From contig NZ_JADQTO010000001.1 of assembly GCF_015704865.1 (NCBI RefSeq), positions 248,001-312,000 on the forward strand: DNA of 64,000 nucleotides, given 5' to 3'. The position numbers and the translations under genes are program-made. The stretch comes from Actinoplanes aureus. GTDB taxonomy: Bacteria > Actinomycetota > Actinomycetes > Mycobacteriales > Micromonosporaceae. Of the stretch, positions 26,589 to 35,498 are shown piece after piece. The notes beneath the pieces are model-generated. The model was not told the origin of the DNA. It worked only from the letters and a program-made list of their open reading frames with translations, and ran no database searches. Position 1 is the first letter of the stretch; the number at the start of each line of letters is the position of its first letter.

Positions 26589-27539
26589 ATGTTGCGAAGT
26601 GTCGCTGTGATCGCGATGCCCGAGGTGGCGGTCTTCGAGCTCGGAGTCCTCTGCGAGCTCTTCGGATACGACCGGACCGCGGACGGTCTGCCGGGCTACG
26701 AGTTCGCCGTGTGCAGCGTGGACGGTCGTCCGGTGCCCACCCACGCGGGGTTCGCCATCACGCCCAGCCACGACCTGTCCGCGGCGGAGAGCGCCGACCT
26801 GGTCGTGATCGTGCCGAACGACATCCGCCAGCCGCCGGCCCAGGTGCTCGACGTGCTGCGCCGGGCGCACGCCCGCGGCGCGTGGGTGATGAGCGTCTGC
26901 ACCGGAGCGTTCGCCCTCGGCGAGGCGGGCCTGCTCGACGACCGGCGCTGCACCACGCACTGGCGGCACACCGACGAGCTGGCCCGGCGCTACCCGAACG
27001 CCAAGGTCGACCCCGGCGTGCTCTACGTGGTCGACGACAACGTCGTGACCAGCGCCGGCACCGCGGCGGCGATCGACTGTGGACTGCACCTGATCCGGGA
27101 GGAGCAGGGTTCCGAGGTGGCCGCGACCCTGGCCAGGCGGATGGTGGTGCCGCCGCACCGGGACGGCGGGCAGGCCCAGTTCATCGAGACGCCGATCTCC
27201 TCCTCGGTCAGCTGCGAGACGCTGCAACCGCTGATCAACCGCCTGCTGGGCAGCCTCGACCGGGAGCACACCGTGGAGAGCATGGCCGAGGCGGTGCACA
27301 TGGCTCCGCGTACGTTCGCTCGCCGGTTCCGCGCCCAGACCGGCGCCACCCCGCACGACTGGCTGACCGGCCAGCGTGTGCTGCTGGCCCGCCGTCTGCT
27401 GGAGGAGACCGACCTGGGCGTCGACGCCATCGCGAGCCGGGCCGGGTTCGGCAGCGCGCAGACCCTGCGGCACCACTTCACCCAGCGGCTCAGCACCACC
27501 CCGCAGGCGTACCGGAGCACCTTCAAGACGAAGGGCTAG
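26589..27539 (+). CDS. GlxA-family transcriptional regulator (DJ-1/PfpI plus AraC HTH)
   Basis: A 316-residue regulator. Residues 1-170 form a DJ-1/PfpI-like domain (SVAVIAMPEVAVFELGVLCE, VMSVCTGAFALGEAGLLD) with the nucleophile-elbow cysteine retained in VCTGAF. Residues 215-316 are an AraC-type double helix-turn-helix (ESMAEAVHMAPRTFARRF, then FGSAQTLRHHFTQRLSTTPQ). Such proteins usually activate nearby genes in response to nitrogenous or small-molecule signals; the signal here is unknown. The stop overlaps the convergent oxidoreductase stop (both within 27536-27539). Confidence 0.92.
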   Translation: MLRSVAVIAMPEVAVFELGVLCELFGYDRTADGLPGYEFAVCSVDGRPVPTHAGFAITPSHDLSAAESADLVVIVPNDIRQPPAQVLDVLRRAHARGAWVMSVCTGAFALGEAGLLDDRRCTTHWRHTDELARRYPNAKVDPGVLYVVDDNVVTSAGTAAAIDCGLHLIREEQGSEVAATLARRMVVPPHRDGGQAQFIETPISSSVSCETLQPLINRLLGSLDREHTVESMAEAVHMAPRTFARRFRAQTGATPHDWLTGQRVLLARRLLEETDLGVDAIASRAGFGSAQTLRHHFTQRLSTTPQAYRSTFKTKG

Positions 27540-28267
27540 GCCGCCCGCCACTGCGCGAAAGTGGTCGTTCCGAGCCGGGCGGACGGGTCGGCCACCAGCG
27601 CGTCCACCGGGATGTCGGCGCCGAAGTACGGCCGGCCGTCGCTGGTCACCCGCTGTCCCGGCGCGGCCAGCTGCCGGCCGGCCTCGTCCAGCAGGAGCAC
27701 CTCCGGTCCGGCCACCTCGACAGTGCCGTCCACCGGCGCCGACTCGGCGATCTCCACGAGGATCCCGACCAGGTCGGAGAGTGCGATCGGCTGCATCCGG
27801 AGCGGGGCCAGTCGCACCACGTCACCGTCGGTGTTGGCCGGGATCAGCACGTCCGGGATGAACTCGAAGAACTGGGTGGCCCGGACGATCGTGTACGGCA
27901 CGCCACCGGTCCGGACCGCCGCCTCCTGAGCCAGCTTCGCTCGGTAGTACGGCAGCTCCGAGCCCCGTTCCAGGCCCACGATGGAGAGCACGACGTGATG
28001 GCGTACCCCGGCCCTGCCCTCCGCCGCTGTCAGGTTCTCCGAGGTGACCCGGAAGAACTCGGTGGTGGCCCGCTCCTCGCGGGACACCGGGTTGGTCACG
28101 TCGACCACGACGTCGGCGCCGGCGAGCGCGGCATCCAGCCCGTCGCCGGTGAACGCGTCCACCCCGGTCGAGCGTGCGGCCGGGACCGCCTCGTGACCCC
28201 GGGCGCGCAGTGCCTCGATCAGCAGCCGGCCGGTCTGCCCGGTGCCGCCCGCCACAACGACCTTCAT
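27536..28267 (-). CDS. NmrA-like SDR-family NAD(P)-binding protein
   Basis: A 243-residue atypical short-chain dehydrogenase-like protein. The nucleotide-binding motif is at the extreme N-terminus (VVVAGGTGQTGRLLIEALRA). VVVDVTNPVS, HHVVLSIVGLERGS with YYRAKLAQE, and YTIVRATQFFEF follow in the usual order for NAD(P)-sensing NmrA/SDR_a5-like proteins. These act as quinone reductases or redox sensors. The start is ATG 28267 after AGGAGCAC. Its substrate is unknown. It converges on the GlxA-type regulator, which may or may not control it. Confidence 0.88.
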   Translation of the reverse strand: MKVVVAGGTGQTGRLLIEALRARGHEAVPAARSTGVDAFTGDGLDAALAGADVVVDVTNPVSREERATTEFFRVTSENLTAAEGRAGVRHHVVLSIVGLERGSELPYYRAKLAQEAAVRTGGVPYTIVRATQFFEFIPDVLIPANTDGDVVRLAPLRMQPIALSDLVGILVEIAESAPVDGTVEVAGPEVLLLDEAGRQLAAPGQRVTSDGRPYFGADIPVDALVADPSARLGTTTFAQWRAA

Positions 28268-28344
28268 GATGTGCTCCTTCGTCCTGTCGCCGATCTTCCG
28301 TGGCAGGGACGAGGCGGCTCCGCGGGACGTGACAGTGGCGCTGG

Positions 28345-28908
28345 TCACGCCCCGCGCGGGAGCTCGTCCTGGGCGGCGGCGAGCCAGTCCAGCGCGTACT
28401 CCAGGTCGGTGGCGGCCACCCGCCGGCGATGCGATCCGTCGGCGCGGGCGGCCACCGCGCAGGCCTCGATCCGACGGCGCAGCCCGGCGTAGAGGTACGG
28501 GTCGTCGATCGCCGCCGGACCCACTCGTGCGGTCCGCGCCCGGAACCGGCGCAGCCGGCGCCAACCGGCCCGGCCCGCCAGCGCCGCCCAGCCACCCGCG
28601 ACGAACGCCGCGGCCAGGAACAACGGATGCTCGCTCCACCGCGCCAGAACCACCGGCACCGCCACCGCGACCACGGTCATCAGCAGCAACTCGGCCACGT
28701 CCACGCGCGGAACGGCCACCCGGTAGCGCCGGGCGGCGGTGAACACCTCGTGCCGGACCTGCCCGAGCCGCGCGAAACCCACCCGGTCCGGGCGGTCCGC
28801 CACCCAGTCCCGGCACTGCGCGTCACGAACCACCGACTCCAGCTCCCGATCCATCCGGAACAGCCGGCGTGCGATGCCGCTGCCGGAGAACGGGTCGTCC
28901 CGGGTCAC
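28345..28908 (-). CDS. Hypothetical membrane protein, second of a coupled pair
   Basis: A 187-residue protein starting at GTG 28908, overlapping the upstream stop as GTGA. It is basic, with two adjacent hydrophobic helices in the middle (VAELLLMTVVAVAVPVVLA and FLAAAFVAGGWAALAG). The polar flanks are Arg-rich. The C-terminal ~60 residues look helical (AAIDDPYLYAGLRRRIEACA, then ATDLEYALDWLAAAQDEL). I do not recognise the family. Translational coupling and the similar layout of the upstream gene suggest the two proteins form one membrane complex. Confidence 0.65.
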   Translation of the reverse strand: MTRDDPFSGSGIARRLFRMDRELESVVRDAQCRDWVADRPDRVGFARLGQVRHEVFTAARRYRVAVPRVDVAELLLMTVVAVAVPVVLARWSEHPLFLAAAFVAGGWAALAGRAGWRRLRRFRARTARVGPAAIDDPYLYAGLRRRIEACAVAARADGSHRRRVAATDLEYALDWLAAAQDELPRGA

Positions 28909-29546
28909 GGCCACTCCTTGGCGAGATCGTCGAGATAGCGCTCCAGGCAGTCGATCGCCTGGCAGAGCAGCAGGTCGGCGTGTGCCAGGCGGCGCAGCGG
29001 ATCGGTACGGGCGGCGGTGCGCAACTCCGGCACCGTCCAATGCCGGGAACCGGCCTGGCGCAGCGTGGCCGAGACCAGCCGGACCCGGGCGCGTAGCAGC
29101 GCGTCCGGCACGACGATCAGTCCGACGTGGGCGGAGGCGTCGTGTGGCCGCGCGCCGAGCGGCGGCGTGCCGGCCCGGTCCAGCCGTCGCCGGCCGAGCG
29201 CGACGCGCAGTCGCCGGCTCATCCGGGACGCCGCGCCGAGCAGTGTCACCAGCACCAGGCCGACCACGACCAGGACGGCGATTCCACTGAGACCGGCGGC
29301 CTGCGCGAGAGCCGCGGAGAGCGCCACCGCACCGAACGAGACGACCGTCGCCGCGGCCGCGATCACCGGCGTGGCAAGGCCGCCGGCGGCCTCCACCAGG
29401 ACGCCGTCGAGAGCGGTCAGCCGGGCACACGCCGAACGAATCCAGAACTGGCCCGGATCACCCGCCGCGCCGGTCACCTCGGCCAGCCCGTCGCCCACCA
29501 GCGCACGCACGGCGTTCAGCTCGGCATGCAACGCGCGGACCGACAT
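28905..29546 (-). CDS. Hypothetical membrane protein, first of a coupled pair
   Basis: A 213-residue protein starting at ATG 29546 (MSVRALHAELNAVRALV). The N-terminal helical segment is followed by a pair of hydrophobic helices (TPVIAAAATVVSFGAVALSA and GIAVLVVVGLVLVTLLGAA). A cytoplasmic Arg-rich region follows, then a helical tail (LRRLAHADLLLCQAIDCLER). The layout of soluble helix, helical hairpin and soluble tail repeats that of the downstream gene. No known family was recognised. About 160 bp upstream, before cobK, hold no visible gene. Confidence 0.65.
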   Translation of the reverse strand: MSVRALHAELNAVRALVGDGLAEVTGAAGDPGQFWIRSACARLTALDGVLVEAAGGLATPVIAAAATVVSFGAVALSAALAQAAGLSGIAVLVVVGLVLVTLLGAASRMSRRLRVALGRRRLDRAGTPPLGARPHDASAHVGLIVVPDALLRARVRLVSATLRQAGSRHWTVPELRTAARTDPLRRLAHADLLLCQAIDCLERYLDDLAKEWP

Positions 29547-29705
29547 GACCCGAGCCTCGCACCGATGCGGCCGGTCGCGCTCCTCCCGGCGGTGTCGCAT
29601 TTCTGCGCTTGCGCTCGGGTGTAGCGGGAGTGGCTGCATGGGCCCGGCGGCCGCGTTGCGGCCTCGCGTGGCTGAAGGTCGCGGGGGAGAGCGGGGACCC
29701 GGCGG

Positions 29706-30452
29706 TTACGCGTACCGATGAGAAAGCCGGCGGAGAGCCGCCAAGGCTTCGCCGGGAGAGGTCAGGATGGTACCGGGCGGCGCCGGGGGGCGGTCGACCA
29801 TCAGCACCGGAATCCGGAGCGACCGGGCGGCCGCCAGCTTGGCGTCCGGGCCGCCGCTGTCCTTGGTGACCAGCACGTCGATCCGGTGGCCGGTCATCAG
29901 CTGCCGTTCGCCTTCGACGGTGAACGGGCCCCGGTTCAGCACCACGGAGAGACACCGCGGCGCGGGACCGGTGGGCGGTTCCACCGAGCGGGCCAGGAAC
30001 CAGCACTCGTCCACCGCGGCGAAGGCCGCGATCTCCTGCCGCCCGGTGGTCAGGAACACCCGGCGGCCCCGCGCGGGCAGCTGGGCGGCGGCCTCGGCGA
30101 GCGACGCGACGCGGTGCCACTCGTCGCCCGGCGCGGCGGTCCAGCCCGGCCGGCGCACAACCATGCGGGGTACGCCCGAAGCACGGCTTGCCTCCACCGC
30201 GTGCCGGGTGATCGTCGCCGCGAACGGATGGGTCGCGTCGACGAGCACGTCGATCCGCTCGTCCCGCAGATAGCCGGCCAGCCCGTCCACCCCGCCGAAC
30301 CCGCCGACCCGCATCTCGCCGGCCGGGCGCAACGGGTCGCTGGTCCGCCCGGCGAGCGAGCTGATCACGGTGTGCCCGTCCGCCACCAGCAGCCCGGCCA
30401 GTTGCCGGGCCTCGGTGGTCCCGCCGAGCAGCAGCACCCTGAGCTCTTTCAC
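29706..30452 (-). CDS. cobK: CobK, precorrin-6A reductase
   Basis: A 248-residue NADPH-dependent reductase that converts precorrin-6A to precorrin-6B in aerobic cobalamin synthesis. The family pattern starts at the N-terminus (VLLLGGTTEARQLAGLLV) and continues with DVLVDATHPFAATITRHAVE and RVFLTTGRQEIAAFA. The C-terminal half has TGHRIDVLVTKDSGG and PVLMVDRPP. The start is GTG 30452. It lies 22 bp downstream of cobM in the same direction, forming a three-gene cobLMK run. Confidence 0.93.
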   Translation of the reverse strand: MKELRVLLLGGTTEARQLAGLLVADGHTVISSLAGRTSDPLRPAGEMRVGGFGGVDGLAGYLRDERIDVLVDATHPFAATITRHAVEASRASGVPRMVVRRPGWTAAPGDEWHRVASLAEAAAQLPARGRRVFLTTGRQEIAAFAAVDECWFLARSVEPPTGPAPRCLSVVLNRGPFTVEGERQLMTGHRIDVLVTKDSGGPDAKLAAARSLRIPVLMVDRPPAPPGTILTSPGEALAALRRLSHRYA

Positions 30453-30474
30453 GACCTGGCTCCCTTACGACCCC

Positions 30475-31218
30475 TTACGAGCGGCAGCGGTCCGCCGAGT
30501 AGAGGTGGCTGTCCGGGAAGTGCGCCGCGGTCAGCGCGGCCCCGACCACGATCACGGCGGTGCGTCTGATCCCGGCGTCCTGGACGCGGGCCGCGATGTC
30601 CGCGAGGGTGCCGCGGACGATCAGCTCGTCCGGCCGGCTGGCCCGGGCGACCACCGCGACCGGGCAGTCCACGCCGTAGTTGCCGACCAGTTCGGCGACC
30701 ACCGCCTCGATTCGCTGAACCGCCAGATGCAGCACCAGGGTGGCCCGGCTGGCGCCGAGCGTCGCCAGGTCCTCGCCGGGCGGCATGGCGGTGGCGCGTT
30801 CCGAGGTACGCGTCAGGATGACCGTCTGTGCCACCCCGGGCACGGTGAACTCCCGGCCCAGCGAGGCGGCCGCCGCCGCGAAGGCCGGTACGCCCGGAGT
30901 CACGTCGTAGGGCACCTGAGCCGCGTCCAGCCGGCGCATCTGCTCGGCGACCGCGCTGAACACCGACGGGTCTCCGGAGTGCAGGCGGGCCACGTCCTGC
31001 CCGGCCGCATGGGCGGCGACCATCTCGGCGACGATCTCGTCCAGGGTGAGTTTCGCGGTGTCCACCAGCCGGGCACCGGGCGGGCAGGCCTCCAGCAGCT
31101 CGGCCGGGACCAGGCTGCCCGCGTACAGGCAGACCGGGGAGGCGGCGATCAGCCGGTGCCCGCGCAGCGTGATCAGGTCGGCTGCCCCCGGCCCGGCACC
31201 GATGAAGTGCACCGTCAT
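30475..31218 (-). CDS. cobM: CobM, precorrin-4 C11-methyltransferase
   Basis: A 247-residue SAM-dependent tetrapyrrole methylase that methylates C11 of precorrin-4. It opens with [18 protein letters not shown], the SAM-binding loop of this family. [20 protein letters not shown] and [20 protein letters not shown] follow, the latter diagnostic for the CobM/CbiF branch. The start is ATG 31218, overlapping the cobL stop by four bases (ATGA). Confidence 0.94.
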   Translation of the reverse strand: MTVHFIGAGPGAADLITLRGHRLIAASPVCLYAGSLVPAELLEACPPGARLVDTAKLTLDEIVAEMVAAHAAGQDVARLHSGDPSVFSAVAEQMRRLDAAQVPYDVTPGVPAFAAAAASLGREFTVPGVAQTVILTRTSERATAMPPGEDLATLGASRATLVLHLAVQRIEAVVAELVGNYGVDCPVAVVARASRPDELIVRGTLADIAARVQDAGIRRTAVIVVGAALTAAHFPDSHLYSADRCRS

Positions 31219-32423
31219 CGCGGCACCACCGACCAGATCGTGACCGGCATGAACGAGCGCCAGCCGGTGAAACCGCCCACCGGCGACCCGCGCTGCACGG
31301 TGATCCGGGTCAGCTCGCCGCCGAGCTTGGCGTACGCCGCCGCGACCACCGCCTCGGACTCGACGGTGACCGCGTTGGCCACCAGCCGGCCACCCGGGCG
31401 CAGCGCGGCCAGGCAGCGGTCCAGAACTCCGTCGCGGGTCAAGCCGCCTCCGATGAAGATCGTGTCCGGTTGGGGCAGGTCGTGCAGGGCCTCCGGCGCG
31501 CGGCCGTGTACGACGCGCAGACCGGGTACGCCGAGCTTGGCGGCGTTGGCGGAGATCGTGGCGACCCGGTCGGCGGAGGACTCGATCGCGATGGCCCGGC
31601 ACGCGGGGTGACCGCGCATCCACTCGATGCCGATGCTGCCCGAACCGGCGCCGACGTCCCAGAGCAGTTGCCCGGGGAGGGGCGCGAGAGCGGCGAGCGT
31701 GACCGCGCGTACCTCTCGTTTGGTCAGCTGGCCGTCGCCGGCATACGCGTCGTCGTCGAGTCCGGCCAGGTGCGAGGCCGGCGGCCCCTCACCGCACTCC
31801 ACCGCGATCACGTTGAGCGGGTCGCCGTCCGGAAACGCCCACTCGCCGGCCCGGCCGTCGACGATCCGTTCGCCGGGGCCGCCCAACTGTTCCAGAACGG
31901 TCACCCGGGCGTCCGGATATCCGCGCCCGGTGAGGAGTTCCGCGACCTCAGCGGGGGTTTTCGCACCCGGGGAGAGGATCAGGAGACGCCGCCCGGGATT
32001 GAGCCACCGCGCGACGGCCGGGACCGGCGCGGTGAGCAAACTCACCACGTCCGTCGTGGCCAGGTCCCAGCCCATCCGGGCCGCGGCGAGGGACACCGAC
32101 GACGGGTGCGGCAGGACCCGGATCCGGTCCGCCCCGAGCAGCCGGATCAGCGTCGAACCGATCCCGTGGAACATCGGATCCCCGCTGGCCAGCACACACA
32201 CGGTCCGGCCGCGTTCCGCGTCCAGCAGCCCGGGCAGCGCCGGTACCAGCGGGGACGGCCATGGGACACGGCGTGCGGCGACCTCGTCCGGGAGCAGGCC
32301 GAGCTGCCGGGTGCTGCCGAACACCACCTCGGCCGCGGCGAGCGCGCTCCGGCTCGTACCGGAAAGGTCCGGCCACCCGCCGGCACCGAGGCCGACCACC
32401 GTGACCACATCGTCGGTACGCAC
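31215..32423 (-). CDS. cobL: CobL, precorrin-6Y C5,15-methyltransferase (decarboxylating)
   Basis: A 402-residue bifunctional enzyme. The N-terminal CbiE-like half ([34 protein letters not shown]) methylates the ring. The C-terminal CbiT-like half ([38 protein letters not shown]) methylates C15 and decarboxylates. Together they convert precorrin-6B to precorrin-8x. The start is GTG 32423. It is the first gene of the cobLMK run, divergent from the transmembrane oxidoreductase gene. I saw no cobalamin riboswitch in the 165-bp upstream interval. Confidence 0.94.
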   Translation of the reverse strand: MRTDDVVTVVGLGAGGWPDLSGTSRSALAAAEVVFGSTRQLGLLPDEVAARRVPWPSPLVPALPGLLDAERGRTVCVLASGDPMFHGIGSTLIRLLGADRIRVLPHPSSVSLAAARMGWDLATTDVVSLLTAPVPAVARWLNPGRRLLILSPGAKTPAEVAELLTGRGYPDARVTVLEQLGGPGERIVDGRAGEWAFPDGDPLNVIAVECGEGPPASHLAGLDDDAYAGDGQLTKREVRAVTLAALAPLPGQLLWDVGAGSGSIGIEWMRGHPACRAIAIESSADRVATISANAAKLGVPGLRVVHGRAPEALHDLPQPDTIFIGGGLTRDGVLDRCLAALRPGGRLVANAVTVESEAVVAAAYAKLGGELTRITVQRGSPVGGFTGWRSFMPVTIWSVVPR

Positions 32424-32588
32424 CCGGTGAACCTATCCCGCGGCCGGATGGCGAGATTTTCCGGATCATGTTGAGCCAACCGGCGGTCGTGCGCGTACAG
32501 GTCTTTGACGGCCTCTCCGCCGACCGGGCCGTCACGTCAGCCGCAGGGGTGGCAGACGCCGTGAGACGACTGCTGAGCAGGTGAGGAC

Positions 32589-34181
32589 ATGGCCATACCG
32601 GCCTTCCAGGATCAGCGCGAGCTGCCCGACGACGACGGATACTTCTCCAGTCTTCGGACCGACGCGCGGCCGAGCTGGGACAACCCGTCCCTGCCGGCCT
32701 GGCCGCAGTCCGGCTCCGGGCAGTACCCGCAGTACGAGGAGCCGTACGAGCCGGCCGACCCCGACCCCTACCGGCGCGGCGACATCGTGGTCGAGTCGCT
32801 CACCGACCCGACCGGCTGGAAAGCCGGCACCGGCGTGCCGATCCCGGACGACCGTCCGCCGGCCGAGGCGACAAGCGGCAACCGCCTCCTCACCGTGCTG
32901 CTCTTCTTCTCCGGTCTGGCGACCAGCATCGCGCTCTGGCTCTTCAACACGCAGGCCGGCGCGGTCAGCGACACCACCAGCCTGATGCTCGCCGCCGGTC
33001 GGATCACCGGCCTGGTCGGCGGCTACCTGCTCTTCATCCAGCTGCTGATGATGAGCCGCGTCTCCTGGCTGGAGGAGTGGGTCGGCTCCCGTGACCTGCT
33101 GATCTGGCACCGCTGGCTGGGCACCACGCTGCTCACCGCGGTGGTCGCGCACATCGTCTTCATCGTGTACGGCTACGCGCTCACCGCGGACACCGGCGTC
33201 GTCGACCAGGCCTGGACCGTGATCACCACGTTCCCGGAGATGATCAGCGCGACGGTGGCCACCGGCATGCTGGTCCTCATCGCGGTCGTCTCGATCCGGT
33301 TCATGCGCAACCGCCTGCCGTACGAGCTCTGGCACCTGATCCACCTGACCAGCTACGGCGTGCTGCTCCTCGGCTACGGCCACCAGATGGCGGCCGGCGC
33401 CGACATGAGCGGCAAGTTCGCCTCGGTCTTCTGGCCCGCCCTCGGCTGCCTGACGCTCTCGGCGCTCTTCTGGGGCCGCGTGGTCGAGCCGCTCTGGCTC
33501 AACGCCCGGCACCGGTTCACCGTCGCCGAGGTGGTCGGCGAGGGCGCCAACACGTTCTCCATCTACATCGACGGCAAGCGGCTCGACCGGCTGCCCGCGC
33601 AGGCCGGCCAGTTCATGCGCTGGCGCTTCCTGACCGCCAACGGCTGGTGGCAGTCGCACCCGTTCTCGCTGTCGGCCGCCCCGAACTCGCAGTGGCTGCG
33701 GCTCACCGTCACCATCGCCGGCGGGCACACCCGCAAGCTGTCCACCATGCGCCCGGGCACCCCGGTCTGGGCTGAGGGACCGTTCGGCACGTTCACGGCG
33801 CAGCGGCGTACCCGGCGGCGGGCCCTGCTCATCGCCGGCGGCAGCGGCATCGCGCCGATCCGGGCCCTGCTCGAGGACATGCCGCCGGACACGATCGTGA
33901 TCTACCGGGCCAGCCGGCCCGACGAGCTGGTCTTCCGCGCCGAGCTGGAGGAACTGGCCGAGCAGCGGGACGCCTGGGTGCGCTACATCGTCGGCTCCCG
34001 TACCGACCCCGGCCCGCAGCGGCTCTTCACGCCCGACGGGCTGCGCGGCCTGGTGCCGGACGTGAACCGGCGCGACGTCTACCTGTGCGGCCCGCCCGGA
34101 CTGGTGAACGCCGCGGTGGACACCCTGCGCCAGCTCGACGTGCCGGACAGCCAGCTCCACCTCGACCCGTTCGAATTCTGA
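32589..34181 (+). CDS. Ferric-reductase-like transmembrane oxidoreductase
   Basis: A 530-residue membrane flavocytochrome. The first ~95 residues are polar and acidic/Pro-rich. Then come about six helices with candidate heme-ligating histidines (IWHRWLGTTLLTAVVAHIVF and LWHLIHLTSYGVLLLGYGHQ). The cytoplasmic C-terminal half is a ferredoxin-NADP reductase-type module: FAD site WWQSHPFSLSAAP, nucleotide-binding LLIAGGSGIAPIRALL, and VYLCGPPGLVNAA near the end. It would pass electrons from NAD(P)H across the membrane through heme. The next two genes encode an FMN-binding exported protein and ApbE, so the electrons likely go to an extracytoplasmic flavoprotein. Start ATG 32589 after GTGAGG. Confidence 0.92.
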   Translation: MAIPAFQDQRELPDDDGYFSSLRTDARPSWDNPSLPAWPQSGSGQYPQYEEPYEPADPDPYRRGDIVVESLTDPTGWKAGTGVPIPDDRPPAEATSGNRLLTVLLFFSGLATSIALWLFNTQAGAVSDTTSLMLAAGRITGLVGGYLLFIQLLMMSRVSWLEEWVGSRDLLIWHRWLGTTLLTAVVAHIVFIVYGYALTADTGVVDQAWTVITTFPEMISATVATGMLVLIAVVSIRFMRNRLPYELWHLIHLTSYGVLLLGYGHQMAAGADMSGKFASVFWPALGCLTLSALFWGRVVEPLWLNARHRFTVAEVVGEGANTFSIYIDGKRLDRLPAQAGQFMRWRFLTANGWWQSHPFSLSAAPNSQWLRLTVTIAGGHTRKLSTMRPGTPVWAEGPFGTFTAQRRTRRRALLIAGGSGIAPIRALLEDMPPDTIVIYRASRPDELVFRAELEELAEQRDAWVRYIVGSRTDPGPQRLFTPDGLRGLVPDVNRRDVYLCGPPGLVNAAVDTLRQLDVPDSQLHLDPFEF

Positions 34182-34224
34182 GTTCTAGCCCGCACAGCCC
34201 CTCTACGACCTGGGAGTCTCCGTC

Positions 34225-34734
34225 ATGCGACGTAGTACCGCAGCAGCCGTCGGCACCCTCACCGGTGCGGCCCTGATCCTCGGGGTCCGCCTGAGCGTGC
34301 AGCCGCCGGACGCGCCGGTGGCTGCTCCTGCTCCGGTCGCGCAGGAGCAGGACGAGCCGGAGGCGGCGCCTGCCCCTTCGGCCACCAAGAAGCCGTCGGG
34401 GAAGAAGTCCAAGGCTCCGGCGCAGGATGCTCCCGCTGAGAAGGAGGAGGCGGGACTCAAGTCCGGCACCTTCAAGGGCAAGGCTGTGCAGAACCCGTAC
34501 GGCACGGTCCAGGTCACCATCAAGGTCGGCGGCGGCGGCAAGATCACGGCGGCGGACGCGACGTACCCGAACAACGGCTTCAGCGGCACGATCAACCCGA
34601 ACGCCGTGAACAAGCTCAGCCAGGCCACCCTCAAGGCGCAGAGCGCCGACGTCGACGCCGTCAGCGGCGCCACCTTCACCAGCCAGTCCTACGTCGAGTC
34701 GCTCCAGGCTGCGCTGGACAAGGCGGGCGCGTAG
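34225..34734 (+). CDS. Exported FMN-binding domain protein, flavinylated by ApbE
   Basis: A 169-residue protein with an N-terminal membrane or signal segment (AAAVGTLTGAALILGVRLSV), a low-complexity Ala/Pro/Lys linker of about 55 residues, and a C-terminal FMN-binding domain. The flavinylation motif is present as DAVSGATFTS; T152 is the expected attachment site for covalent FMN. It sits 43 bp after the transmembrane oxidoreductase and 11 bp before apbE, which supplies the FMN. It is therefore a one-domain extracytoplasmic electron carrier, probably tethered to the membrane. Confidence 0.93.
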   Translation: MRRSTAAAVGTLTGAALILGVRLSVQPPDAPVAAPAPVAQEQDEPEAAPAPSATKKPSGKKSKAPAQDAPAEKEEAGLKSGTFKGKAVQNPYGTVQVTIKVGGGGKITAADATYPNNGFSGTINPNAVNKLSQATLKAQSADVDAVSGATFTSQSYVESLQAALDKAGA

Positions 34735-34745
34735 GGTCCAGGTTC

Positions 34746-35498
34746 GTGCGCCACGTCGAGCAGGTCATGGGTACGGTCGTCAGCATCGAACTGGCCGACG
34801 ATCTGCCCGCCTCCTCGTTGGCGGACCTGGTCGCCTCGACCTGCGCCTGGCTGCACGAGGTCGACGCGCGGTTCAGCACCTATAAGGACGACAGCGAGGT
34901 GTGCCGCTTCCGGCGCGGCGAGATCGCGTTCGACGACTGTTCACCGGACCTGCGGCTGGTCCTGAACCGGTGCGCCGAACTGTGGATGGACACCGACGGT
35001 TACTTCGACGCGTACGCCGGTGGGCCTCTCGACCCGTCCGGCTATGTGAAGGGCTGGTCCGTCGAGGTGGCCTCGCAGCGGCTCGCGCTCGCCGGCTCGC
35101 GGCGGCACTACATCGGCGCCGGCGGGGACATCCGGATGCGGGGGAGCGGCCCCGGCGGCCGGCCGTGGCGGGTCGGTGTCCGGCACCCGTGGGAGGCGGA
35201 CAAGTTCAGCTGGGTGCTGTCGCTCACCGATGGGGCGGTGGCCACCTCGGGGACGTACGAGCGGGGCGCGCACGTCTTCAACCCGCGCACCGGAACGCCC
35301 GCGAGCGGCCTGCGGTCGGTCACCGTAGTCGGCCCGGACCTGGCCCTGGCCGACGCGTACGCGACGGCGGCGCTCGCCATGGGCGAAGCCGGCCTGACCT
35401 GGCTGGCCAAGCGAGTAGCCGACGGGTACGAGTCAGCCGCCGTCACCGACGACGGCCGGGCCTTCACTTCACCCGGCCTCCCGATCGCGGCCTCCTAG
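34746..35498 (+). CDS. apbE: ApbE, FAD:protein FMN transferase
   Basis: A 250-residue Mg-dependent transferase that moves FMN from FAD onto a Thr/Ser of target proteins. Visible family motifs are VMGTVVSIELADD near the N-terminus, the substrate region YFDAYAGGPLDPSGYVKGWS, and YIGAGGDIRMRG. The metal-binding C-terminal motif is RGAHVFNPRTGTPASGL followed by ALADAYATAALAMG. It has no signal peptide, unlike many Gram-negative relatives. The start is GTG 34746. The natural target is the preceding FMN-binding protein. The stop overlaps the convergent Eis-like gene. Confidence 0.93.
   Translation: MRHVEQVMGTVVSIELADDLPASSLADLVASTCAWLHEVDARFSTYKDDSEVCRFRRGEIAFDDCSPDLRLVLNRCAELWMDTDGYFDAYAGGPLDPSGYVKGWSVEVASQRLALAGSRRHYIGAGGDIRMRGSGPGGRPWRVGVRHPWEADKFSWVLSLTDGAVATSGTYERGAHVFNPRTGTPASGLRSVTVVGPDLALADAYATAALAMGEAGLTWLAKRVADGYESAAVTDDGRAFTSPGLPIAAS

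Noticed and set aside
32468..32584. A 38-codon ORF just upstream of the transmembrane oxidoreductase
   Set aside because: No ribosome site, no family resemblance, and it covers the promoter and ribosome site of the real gene; it may be chance.
32424..32588. Possible cobalamin riboswitch before cobL
   Set aside because: No B12-box-like motif or suitable stem set was visible on the cobL strand.
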